Shown: in pieces, positions 4,203-10,932 of the stretch
Numbering within the stretch: the first letter of the stretch is position 1
How the letters are laid out: every line of letters begins with the position of its first letter
Assembly: GCA_025360355.1 (NCBI GenBank)
Contig: JANYCL010000048.1
Location: forward strand, 1 to 12,681
DNA: 12,681 nucleotides
From: Sphingobacteriaceae bacterium
Lineage (GTDB): Bacteria; Bacteroidota; Bacteroidia; B-17B0; Aurantibacillaceae
Direction: 5' to 3'
Translations under genes and position numbers: made by a program
The notes under the pieces: model-generated
Seen by the model: only the letters and a program-made list of their open reading frames with translations
The model's database searches: none
What the model was told of the DNA's origin: nothing

Positions 4203-6311
4203 ATGCAAAGCTTCAGAACAGAAATAGAAAATATAAGCAACAGCAAAAAAACGCTGGTTGAAAAAGATATTATTGATCTGGAAAAGAAAATTCTTCAGTT
4301 CAACGAAGGAAATATTAATCCGGAAAAATTCCGGAGCCTTCGTTTAGCACGTGGTGTTTATGGTCAGCGACAACAAGGCGTGCAAATGATCCGAATAAAA
4401 TTGCCTTTCGGAAAAATTTCTTCAAAACAATTATTACGCATTGCAGATATTAGCGATGAATATTCAAATGGTAATTTGCATTTAACAACACGACAAGATA
4501 TTCAAATTCACCATGTAAGTTTAAACAGAACGCCGGAGCTGTGGGCGAAATTAGAACAGGATGATATTACTTTGCGTGAAGCTTGTGGAAATACAGTTCG
4601 TAATGTAACAGCATCTGCTGAAGCAGGAATTGATCCGAATGAACCTTTTGATGTTTCTCCGCACGCTTATGCAGTGTTCAGTTATTTTTTGCGTAAACCT
4701 TTCGGACAAGAATTAGGAAGGAAAATTAAAATTGCTTTTTCTAATAACGACAAAGATACTGCGGTTACGTACATTCATGATTTTGGTTTTATTCCTAAAA
4801 CAGAAAATGGTCAGCGTGGATTTAAAGTTTTGATTGGTGGCGGATTAGGCGCGCAACCTTTTTTAGCACAAACGGTTTTTGATTTTTTACATGAAGATAA
4901 AATTATTCCATTCATTGAATCGAGTATTCGTGTATTCGACCGTTACGGCGAAAGAGCAAGCAGACACAAAGCGCGGATAAAATATTTAATTAATAAAATT
5001 GGCGTTGCAGAATTTTTGAAATTAATTGCTGAAGAAGAAAAAGCGATTTTGGTTAAGGAGTATAAAATTGATAGCGAAGAAAAAGAAACCGTTCCTCAAT
5101 TCAGAGCGCAATTGCCAAATGAAATTCCTGCAATAAATGAATCGGCTTACGATGTTTGGTTTAAAACGAACGTGTTTGAACAAAAACAAAAAGGATCTTT
5201 CGGTGTTTATATTAAAATTCAACTGGGAAATATTTCCACATCAAAAGCAAGAGAATTAGCGCGCGTTTCAAAATTATATTCTAATGCAACGGATATTCGT
5301 ATAACAATTAATCAAGGGTTTTTATTACGCGATATTTCTGCAGAAGAATTACCTTTTTTATTTAATGAATTAACCAAACTGGAATTAGCCACTCCGGGAT
5401 TTGATTCGGTCGGCGACATTACCGCTTGTCCCGGAACTGATACTTGTAATTTAGCGATCTCGAACAGCACAAACATTTCTGTTGAGTTGGAAAAAGTTAT
5501 CTATGCCGAATTTCCGGAACTAATTTACAATCATGATATAAAAATAAAAATAAGCGGCTGTATGAATGCGTGTGGACAACACAGCCTTGCGCAAATTGGT
5601 TTTCATGGAAGTTCATTTAAGGTTGGAACAAATGTTGTTCCTGCATTACAAGTTTTATTAGGCGGCGGAACTTTAGGAAATGGTTCGGGAAGGATCTCTG
5701 ATAAAATAATTAAAGTAGCGAGCAAACGCGGTCCGGATGTTTTAAGAAAACTATTTGATGATTTTGAAAAGAATGCTGTTGAAGGAGAATATTTTAATTC
5801 TTATTACGATAAGCAAGGCAAAGATTATTTTTATCAGTTGTTAAAACCACTTGGAGATAATTCAACTCTTCAGCCAAACGACTATTTGGATTGGGGTTCA
5901 GATGAAAAATTTCAAACGGCAATTGGCGTTGGTGAATGTGCCGGTGTGGTAATTGATCTTGTGCAAACATTATTTTTTGAAGCGGAAGAAAAACTGGAAC
6001 TAAGTGCAGAAGCTTTTGGGAATGAACAATGGGGCGATAGCATTTATTATACCTATGCTTCTTTTATTAACGGAGCTAAAGCTTTGTTGCTCGACAAAGA
6101 AATTCATGTGAATACACATTACGGAGTTATAAATGATTTTGATAAATATTTTGTTGAAACGAAAGAGTTGAGTGTAGAAACTAGTTTTAAAGAACTGATC
6201 TTGCAGATCAATCAGAATGAACCAACAAAACAATTCGCCGAATTATATTATATAGAAGCCAAAGAATTTTTACAAACGGTAAAACAAATTAGACAATCAA
6301 ATCTAGTATGA
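4203..6311 (+). CDS. Ferredoxin-type sulfite reductase with extra C-terminal HEPN-like domain
   Basis: Six-electron reduction of sulfite to sulfide, in the cytosol, using siroheme and a [4Fe-4S] cluster. The 702-residue protein has the two ferredoxin-like half domains of the nitrite/sulfite reductase family. HLTTRQDIQIHHV (93-105) contains the siroheme-site Arg97; RNVTAS (133-138) and RASRHKARIKYL (251-262) supply further basic residues. The cluster ligands are Cys409 and Cys415 (C-x5-C) and Cys453 and Cys457 (C-x3-C). No flavoprotein domain is present, so electrons should come from ferredoxin. Typical family members end near 550-560. The extra part from about 560 to 702 is helical and HEPN-like, as in related Bacteroidota proteins known to me; its role is unknown. 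Nitrite reductase activity cannot be excluded by sequence, but the neighbours (cobA, metZ, cysH) argue for sulfite. The stop overlaps the start of the second leader ORF (ATGA). Confidence 0.9.
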   Translation: MQSFRTEIENISNSKKTLVEKDIIDLEKKILQFNEGNINPEKFRSLRLARGVYGQRQQGVQMIRIKLPFGKISSKQLLRIADISDEYSNGNLHLTTRQDIQIHHVSLNRTPELWAKLEQDDITLREACGNTVRNVTASAEAGIDPNEPFDVSPHAYAVFSYFLRKPFGQELGRKIKIAFSNNDKDTAVTYIHDFGFIPKTENGQRGFKVLIGGGLGAQPFLAQTVFDFLHEDKIIPFIESSIRVFDRYGERASRHKARIKYLINKIGVAEFLKLIAEEEKAILVKEYKIDSEEKETVPQFRAQLPNEIPAINESAYDVWFKTNVFEQKQKGSFGVYIKIQLGNISTSKARELARVSKLYSNATDIRITINQGFLLRDISAEELPFLFNELTKLELATPGFDSVGDITACPGTDTCNLAISNSTNISVELEKVIYAEFPELIYNHDIKIKISGCMNACGQHSLAQIGFHGSSFKVGTNVVPALQVLLGGGTLGNGSGRISDKIIKVASKRGPDVLRKLFDDFEKNAVEGEYFNSYYDKQGKDYFYQLLKPLGDNSTLQPNDYLDWGSDEKFQTAIGVGECAGVVIDLVQTLFFEAEEKLELSAEAFGNEQWGDSIYYTYASFINGAKALLLDKEIHVNTHYGVINDFDKYFVETKELSVETSFKELILQINQNEPTKQFAELYYIEAKEFLQTVKQIRQSNLV

Positions 6312-6361
6312 AAAAGCGCACTCATTTAAAATATTGTTGTTGCTGTATGATAATGCTATAG
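6308..6361 (+). CDS. 17-aa leader peptide with CCCCMIM, upstream of cobA
   Basis: A short ORF encoding MKKRTHLKYCCCCMIML, with four Cys codons in a row (6335-6346) and two more Met codons within the next three. Its ATG overlaps the TGA of the sulfite reductase (ATGA at 6308-6311), so ribosomes finishing the reductase could reinitiate here. The stop codon TAG (6359-6361) forms the start of an 11-bp RNA stem, and a second strong hairpin follows before cobA. With the MMMWMCCC leader upstream it suggests that cysteine supply is sensed twice in one operon, once before the reductase and once before the siroheme genes. The 186-bp gap between the reductase and cobA, in an otherwise tight operon, supports a regulatory role. 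No product function beyond that is suggested. Confidence 0.66.
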   Translation: MKKRTHLKYCCCCMIML

Positions 6362-6390
6362 CTGTATTACTGTTTCGGTTAATATAGCTA
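6359..6390 (+). promoter_or_regulatory. RNA stem starting at the second leader's stop codon
   Basis: TAGCTGTATTA (6359-6369) pairs with TAATATAGCTA (6380-6390) over 11 positions, one of them G-U, around a 10-base loop. A ribosome at the stop codon would melt it; one stalled on the Cys codons would not. Loop bases 6369-6375 (ACTGTTT) are perfectly complementary to AAACAGT at 6411-6417, and CGG at 6376-6378 to CCG at 6402-6404, so a rival hairpin or pseudoknot is possible. Confidence 0.5.
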
Positions 6391-6427
6391 AGTACTCAAA
6401 CCCGGAACGTAAACAGTTATAAATAAA

Positions 6428-6467
6428 TCACCCGCCCCTCTTTTTCATGTAAGAGGGTGCGCGGTGA
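6428..6467 (+). promoter_or_regulatory. Strong hairpin before cobA without T-tract
   Basis: Fifteen pairs form between 6428-6442 and 6451-6467 with single-base bulges at 6458 and 6462 and an 8-base loop. The inner stem is CCCTCTT/AAGAGGG and the outer one CACC/GGTG. The following sequence is A-rich (gaaaaatcaaac), so it is not a classical intrinsic terminator on this strand. It may pause polymerase, protect or delimit mRNA, or affect cobA translation. Confidence 0.6.
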
Positions 6468-6497
6468 AAAATCAAACAGAAATTAAACGATAATAAA

Positions 6498-7271
6498 ATG
6501 AGCAAAGAAATAATATATCCAAAATTAACAGTAGTAGGCGCCGGTCCCGGTGATGCAGAATTAATAACCGTAAAAGCGATCAACGCTTTAAGTGAAGCAG
6601 ACGTAATTCTTTATGATGCATTAGTAAATAAAGAAATATTAAAATATGCACCAATTGATGCATTGAAAATTTATGTAGGAAAAAGAAAGAACAAACACGA
6701 ATACACGCAAGAACAAATTAATAATTTAATTGTCGATTTTGCATTTACTCATGGAAGAGTAGTAAGATTAAAAGGCGGCGATCCATTTGTATTTGGACGC
6801 GGAAGCGAAGAGATACAACATGCAGAAGCTTTTAATATAGAGACCGCTGTGGTTCCGGGAATATCAAGTTCAATTGGTGTTCCCGGTTTAAGCGGAATTC
6901 CGGTTACACACAGAGGGATCAGCGAAAGTTTTTGGGTAATTACAGGAACAACTAAGAACGGACGCTTGTCAAAAGATGTTGCGCAAGCTGCAAAAACAAA
7001 TGCGACAGTTGTTATCTTAATGGGATTATCGAAATTAAAAGAGATCACGGAGATCTATAAAAAAGAAGGGAAAGAGGAAACATTAGTCGCCATAATTCAA
7101 AACGGAACTTTGGCAAATGAAAATGTTGCTTTAGGAACAATCGGAAATATTGTTGATGAAGTCGCTGATCAAAACATAAAATCTCCTGCAGTAATTGTAA
7201 TTGGTGAAGTTGTGAAATTTCATAAATATTATCCTTCGCTTATCCGCGAATGGAATTACTCTTTAAACTAA
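6498..7271 (+). CDS. cobA: Uroporphyrinogen-III C-methyltransferase (SUMT)
   Basis: Transfers two methyl groups from S-adenosylmethionine to uroporphyrinogen III, giving precorrin-2, the first committed step to siroheme. The 257-residue protein is a stand-alone SUMT. It has the SAM-binding loop GAGPGD (14-19), ALVNKEIL (41-48), RLKGGDPFVFGRG (90-102), VPGISS (119-124) and GIPVTHRG (133-140), all family hallmarks. It is the methyltransferase half of what is CysG in enterobacteria; the dehydrogenase/ferrochelatase half is encoded two genes downstream in a fusion. Siroheme is needed by the sulfite reductase just upstream, which explains the linkage. A cobalamin role is less likely here, as no other cob gene is seen. 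It lies behind the second Cys-rich leader ORF, so its expression may be set separately from the reductase. Confidence 0.95.
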   Translation: MSKEIIYPKLTVVGAGPGDAELITVKAINALSEADVILYDALVNKEILKYAPIDALKIYVGKRKNKHEYTQEQINNLIVDFAFTHGRVVRLKGGDPFVFGRGSEEIQHAEAFNIETAVVPGISSSIGVPGLSGIPVTHRGISESFWVITGTTKNGRLSKDVAQAAKTNATVVILMGLSKLKEITEIYKKEGKEETLVAIIQNGTLANENVALGTIGNIVDEVADQNIKSPAVIVIGEVVKFHKYYPSLIREWNYSLN

Positions 7272-7291
7272 AACAAGGAGGAAAGATATTT

Positions 7292-8008
7292 ATGAAAACA
7301 AAACTAGTTTTTGCGCTTGCGGTTCTTGGGTTGAAAGGTTTCTCCCAGGAATCAGCAAGACAAATTAAAAAAGTAAATCAATTGTGGGGTGGTTATTACA
7401 GTAATATCATTCTCAACGAAAAATGGTCGGTAAATTCTGATTTCCAGTTCCGGACAAAAGATTGGTACGAGCATAACTCACAAGCGCTTGCCCGCACGGG
7501 CTTATCACGAAAGATAAATGATAAAGTTAATGTAACGGTTGGCGTTGCACACTTTCGGTTTTATTATAGTGATGTTGCAACAAGAGGCGAATGGCGTCCG
7601 TGGCAAGAAATTGCTTTAACAGAAAAGTATAAAAAACTGAAAGTAATTCAGCGTTTCAGAATAGAAGAACGCTTCAATCAAAAATTGAAAAGCGGAGAAC
7701 CTATTAACGATTATACTTATAACTGGCGCTTCCGGTATAAATTTGATCTGCAATTTCCGCTTGCTTCAAAAAACGAAAAAGCGCTTTACTTAACATTAGG
7801 AAACGAAATAATGATCAATGCGGGAAAGGAAATAAAATATAATTATTTTGATCAGGACAGATTGTCAGCCGGATTAAACATTGAGCTTAATAAAAATTTT
7901 ACTCTACAACCTCAATTTATTTATATCTGGCAACAAGAATCAAACGGAACAACACTCGATAAAATAAGTGTAATAAGATTAAATATTGTACATAAAATAA
8001 AATTATGA
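7292..8008 (+). CDS. DUF2490 outer-membrane protein
   Basis: A 238-residue exported protein. The N-terminus MKTKLVFALAVLGLKGFSQE is a signal peptide with likely cleavage near FSQ. The mature part has alternating beta-strand patterns with many aromatic residues: LWGGYYSNIILNEKWSVNSD, FRTKDWYEH, WRPWQEIALTEKYKKLKV, RFRIEERF and a C-terminal strand VIRLNIVHKIKL. This is the DUF2490 pattern, a predicted outer-membrane barrel of unknown function frequent in Bacteroidota. The ATG at 7292 is chosen because it gives the signal peptide and is preceded by AAGGAGGAAAG, an unusually good Shine-Dalgarno match for this window. The earlier ATG at 7250 lies inside cobA. The stop overlaps the next start (ATGA), so it is co-translated with the siroheme/TauE fusion. 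A role in sulfur-compound passage across the outer membrane is only a guess from context. Confidence 0.85.
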   Translation: MKTKLVFALAVLGLKGFSQESARQIKKVNQLWGGYYSNIILNEKWSVNSDFQFRTKDWYEHNSQALARTGLSRKINDKVNVTVGVAHFRFYYSDVATRGEWRPWQEIALTEKYKKLKVIQRFRIEERFNQKLKSGEPINDYTYNWRFRYKFDLQFPLASKNEKALYLTLGNEIMINAGKEIKYNYFDQDRLSAGLNIELNKNFTLQPQFIYIWQQESNGTTLDKISVIRLNIVHKIKL

Positions 8009-9474
8009 GCACACAAACAGAAAATAAACTATTTCCGGTTTTTTTAAAGCTCGAGAATTTCCGGGTGCTAATTGTCGGAGGCGGAAAAGTAGCTCACGAA
8101 AAAGTGTCTGCTATTTTAAATAATAGTCCGAAAACAGAAATTACATTGGTGGGGGCGCAAGTTAGCGATGAGATCAAACAGTTCCGCGTAACGCATCCAA
8201 ACTTAACAATTCATCAACGTTCGTTTGAAGAAACTGATCTGAATGAAATTGATTTTGTTATTTCGGCTGTAAATAATAAAGAAACCAGTTTAGAGATCAA
8301 ACATTTGGCGCAGGAAAGAAATTTACTGACGAATGTTGCAGACACTCCTGAGCAATGTGATTTTTATTTGGGATCGATAGTTCAAAAAGGACAAGTGAAA
8401 ATAGCCATTTCAACCAATGGAAAATCACCAACGCTTGCTAAACGTTTAAGAGAGACTCTGGACGAATCTATACCAAATGAAATTAATGATGCCGTAGATA
8501 ATCTTGTTCAGATTCGAAAATATTTAGAAGGAGATTTTACTCAAAAAGTAAATCAGCTTAACGAAATTACTTCTGTCCTTGCTAAAGAAGGAATAAAACA
8601 AAAACCAAAGATCAGTAAACGCAGGATCTGGTTGTATAGCATTACCACGCCGATCTTAATTTTTGTTGGGTATTTGTTATGCGCTTATTTACCACCGAAT
8701 GTTCTGGGAGGTTATGTTAATGAACTTGTCCAAAGTGTAGACTCAAGTATTTTGTTTTTTATTTTAGCAGGATTTACTGCCCAAATGATCGATGGCGCGC
8801 TAGGAATGGCTTACGGCGTAACAGCGACAACATTTTTATTATCGCTTGGAGTTCCTCCTGCTGCATCAAGCGCTAGCGTACATGCCTCTGAAGTTTTTAC
8901 CAGCGGAGTTTCCGGATTAATGCATTTAAAATTTGGAAACGTAAACACAAAATTATTCCGCAGTCTTTTACTTCCTGGTGTTTTAGGCGCAATTTTAGGA
9001 GCGTATATTTTATCATCTTTTAGTGAGTATAATTATATTATGAAACCGGTTGTTTCCATTTATACAATAATTTTAGGATTGATAATAATTTTCAAAGCAC
9101 TTAAGAAAGATAAAGTACGCGAAAAAATCAAACGTATTTTTCCATTAGCCTTAGTTGGCGGATTTTTAGATTCTGTTGGCGGTGGTGGTTGGGGACCCAT
9201 TGTTACTTCAACCTTAGTTGCTGGCGGACGAAACGCGCGTTACACGATCGGCTCAGTAAATCTCGCAGAGTTCTTTGTTTCATTAGCAAGCTCAATAACT
9301 TTCTTTACACTAATTGGTTTAAGCGGCTGGTATATTATTGCAGGATTAATTATTGGAGGAGTTATTGCAGCACCTATTGCGGCTTATCTTACAAATAAGA
9401 TCCCAACTAAAACAGTTATGATATTGGTAGGAATAATTGTGATCATTGCAAGTTTAAAAAGATTATTTTTCTAA
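8005..9474 (+). CDS. Fusion: precorrin-2 dehydrogenase/ferrochelatase domain + TauE/SafE permease
   Basis: A two-part 489-residue protein. Residues 1-200 match the CysG N-terminal/Met8 family, which oxidises precorrin-2 with NAD+ to sirohydrochlorin and inserts iron to give siroheme. Visible are VLIVGGGKVAHEK (21-33, NAD loop), ISAVNNKE (86-93), VADTPEQCDFY (111-121) with Asp113 at the position of the catalytic aspartate, and ISTNGKSPTLAKRLRE (135-150). Residues 208-489 are about eight membrane segments of the TauE/SafE (TSUP) family, with the duplicated pattern GFTAQMIDGALGMAYG (256-271) and GGFLDSVGGGGWGP (385-398). The latter family moves sulfite, sulfonates or other organic anions. The enzyme domain would sit in the cytosol, tethered to the membrane. 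The reading frame is continuous and the linker is basic (KQKPKISKRR), so this is a true fusion, not a frameshift. Transport direction cannot be read from sequence. Confidence 0.92.
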   Translation: MSTQTENKLFPVFLKLENFRVLIVGGGKVAHEKVSAILNNSPKTEITLVGAQVSDEIKQFRVTHPNLTIHQRSFEETDLNEIDFVISAVNNKETSLEIKHLAQERNLLTNVADTPEQCDFYLGSIVQKGQVKIAISTNGKSPTLAKRLRETLDESIPNEINDAVDNLVQIRKYLEGDFTQKVNQLNEITSVLAKEGIKQKPKISKRRIWLYSITTPILIFVGYLLCAYLPPNVLGGYVNELVQSVDSSILFFILAGFTAQMIDGALGMAYGVTATTFLLSLGVPPAASSASVHASEVFTSGVSGLMHLKFGNVNTKLFRSLLLPGVLGAILGAYILSSFSEYNYIMKPVVSIYTIILGLIIIFKALKKDKVREKIKRIFPLALVGGFLDSVGGGGWGPIVTSTLVAGGRNARYTIGSVNLAEFFVSLASSITFFTLIGLSGWYIIAGLIIGGVIAAPIAAYLTNKIPTKTVMILVGIIVIIASLKRLFF

Positions 9475-9475
9475 T

Positions 9476-10486
9476 ATGATCACAACAGATATAGCCATCA
9501 TTGGCGCAGGACCCGTAGCATTATTCTCAATTTTTGAAGCAGGACTTTTAAAAATGCGTTGTCATTTAATTGATTATTTGCCACAAGTAGGAGGACAGCT
9601 TTCGGAGATCTATCCTAAAAAACCAATCTATGATATTCCGGGCTATCCAACAATATTGGCACAGGAATTAATAGAGAATTTAAAAAAGCAAGCAGAACCT
9701 TTTCATCCAACTTATACTTTAGGAGAAAGAATTGAATCTTTACAAAAAATTGGCGAACGTGATTTTATTCTTACAACAAATATGGGAACAAAAATTAGTG
9801 CACAAGTAGTTGTCATTGCTGGCGGACTCGGATGTTTCGAGCCGCGTAAACCGGAAGTAAAAGATCTTGAAAAGTTTGAGAACGGAAAAGGCGTTTCATA
9901 TATGGTTCTTGATCCGGAAACGTATCGCGATAAAAAAATTGTAATTGCTGGTGGCGGAGATAGCGCATTGGACTGGACTGTTTTTTTAGCCGATGTTGCA
10001 AAGGAAATTACTTTAGTTCACAGGAGCGAAGCATTCCGTGGCGCGCCCGATAGCGTAAACAAAGTTTTGAAATTAGCAGAAACAGGAAAAATAAAATTAT
10101 TGCTAAATAGTAATCTTAGCGAATTGAATGGCGATACGGTTTTGAAAGAAGTCAAGGTTGTGAATACAAAAACAAACGAAACACAAAACATTGAAGCAGA
10201 TAATTTAATTCCACTGTTTGGATTGAGTCCGAAATTGGGGCCGATCGAAAATTGGGGACTAAACATTGATAAAAGCGCCATTGAAGTGAATGTGGAAGAT
10301 TATAGCACTAACATTCCCGGCATTTATGCGATTGGCGATATCAATACTTATAAAAATAAATTGAAATTGATCTTGTGTGGATTTCACGAAGCGGCTTTAA
10401 TGAGTCATAGTGCATATAGATACATCAATCCAGGGGTAAAATACACCATGAAATATACCACCGTGAACGGTGTAAATTCATTCTAA
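9476..10486 (+). CDS. Ferredoxin-NADP+ reductase, thioredoxin-reductase-like type
   Basis: A 336-residue flavoprotein with two Rossmann folds. The FAD loop is IIGAGPVALFS (8-18), followed by DYLPQVGGQLSEIYPKKPIYD (33-53), typical of the YumC-type bacterial ferredoxin-NADP+ reductases. The NADPH loop is AGGGDSALDW (158-167) with VHRSEAFRG (181-189), whose arginines suit the NADP phosphate. AIGDINTY (285-292) closes the FAD site. The CxxC redox pair of thioredoxin reductase is absent, which argues against TrxB. It starts one base after the TauE-fusion stop. The likely role is to reduce ferredoxin for the sulfite reductase, which has no flavin subunit of its own. This comes from context; the ferredoxin itself is not in the window. 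Confidence 0.88.
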   Translation: MITTDIAIIGAGPVALFSIFEAGLLKMRCHLIDYLPQVGGQLSEIYPKKPIYDIPGYPTILAQELIENLKKQAEPFHPTYTLGERIESLQKIGERDFILTTNMGTKISAQVVVIAGGLGCFEPRKPEVKDLEKFENGKGVSYMVLDPETYRDKKIVIAGGGDSALDWTVFLADVAKEITLVHRSEAFRGAPDSVNKVLKLAETGKIKLLLNSNLSELNGDTVLKEVKVVNTKTNETQNIEADNLIPLFGLSPKLGPIENWGLNIDKSAIEVNVEDYSTNIPGIYAIGDINTYKNKLKLILCGFHEAALMSHSAYRYINPGVKYTMKYTTVNGVNSF

Positions 10487-10504
10487 AATAGGTATCTTTA
10501 TCAG

Positions 10505-10918
10505 ATGAAAATTAAGATCAAAAGAACGGATGATGATTTTGCCATGGAAGCAGTGAACGAAGATGGAAATCTGGTTCATATGGATGGCGGCATAAAAATT
10601 GGTGGACACGCAGGCGGATTTAGTCCAATGCAATTATTGTTAGCTGCGGTAGGCGGATGCAGTGCGATAGACGTTATTTTAATTTTGAAAAAACAAAAAC
10701 AGAACATAGAAGAGTTTGATGTTGAAGTTGAAGGCGAGCGGGTAAAAATTGAAGACTACTCTTTGTACAAGGATATTACATTACATTTTAAAATTAAAGG
10801 AGAAGTTGATCAGGATAAAGCAGAACGCGCTGTAAAATTATCAATAGAAAAATATTGCTCTGTTTCTAAAACATTAGAACCAACAGCAAAAATAAGTTAT
10901 AAAGTGAGCGTTAATTAA
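10505..10918 (+). CDS. OsmC-family protein
   Basis: A 137-residue OsmC/Ohr-superfamily protein. The two cysteines of the family are present: Cys52 in VGGCSAID and Cys118 in IEKYCSVSKTL, with the helix FSPMQLLLAAVG (39-50) before the first. Cytosolic dimer by family. True Ohr and OsmC reduce organic hydroperoxides through these cysteines, while YhfA-like members, which this resembles in length and motif, have no settled function. It lies in the sulfur operon between the flavoprotein and metZ, 18 bp after one and 14 bp before the other. A role in handling sulfide or persulfide stress during assimilation is conceivable but not shown by the sequence. Confidence 0.87.
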   Translation: MKIKIKRTDDDFAMEAVNEDGNLVHMDGGIKIGGHAGGFSPMQLLLAAVGGCSAIDVILILKKQKQNIEEFDVEVEGERVKIEDYSLYKDITLHFKIKGEVDQDKAERAVKLSIEKYCSVSKTLEPTAKISYKVSVN

Positions 10919-10932
10919 TAGACGCGGATGTT

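Noticed and set aside
6428..6467. Intrinsic terminator between the sulfite reductase and cobA
   Set aside because: The stem is strong, but A-rich sequence follows on the plus strand instead of a T-tract. Kept as a hairpin of unknown role.
10459..10472. CACCG-TGAA-CGGTG hairpin as a terminator after the flavoprotein
   Set aside because: It is inside the coding region, only 5 bp long, and has no T-tract; the next gene is 18 bp away in the same operon.
9476..10486. Thioredoxin reductase (trxB)
   Set aside because: The redox-active CxxC motif is absent and the sequence motifs fit the ferredoxin-NADP+ reductase branch.
10493..10500. TATCTTTA as an internal promoter for the OsmC gene
   Set aside because: One mismatch to TAnnTTTG with no -33 partner; such matches are common by chance in AT-rich DNA.
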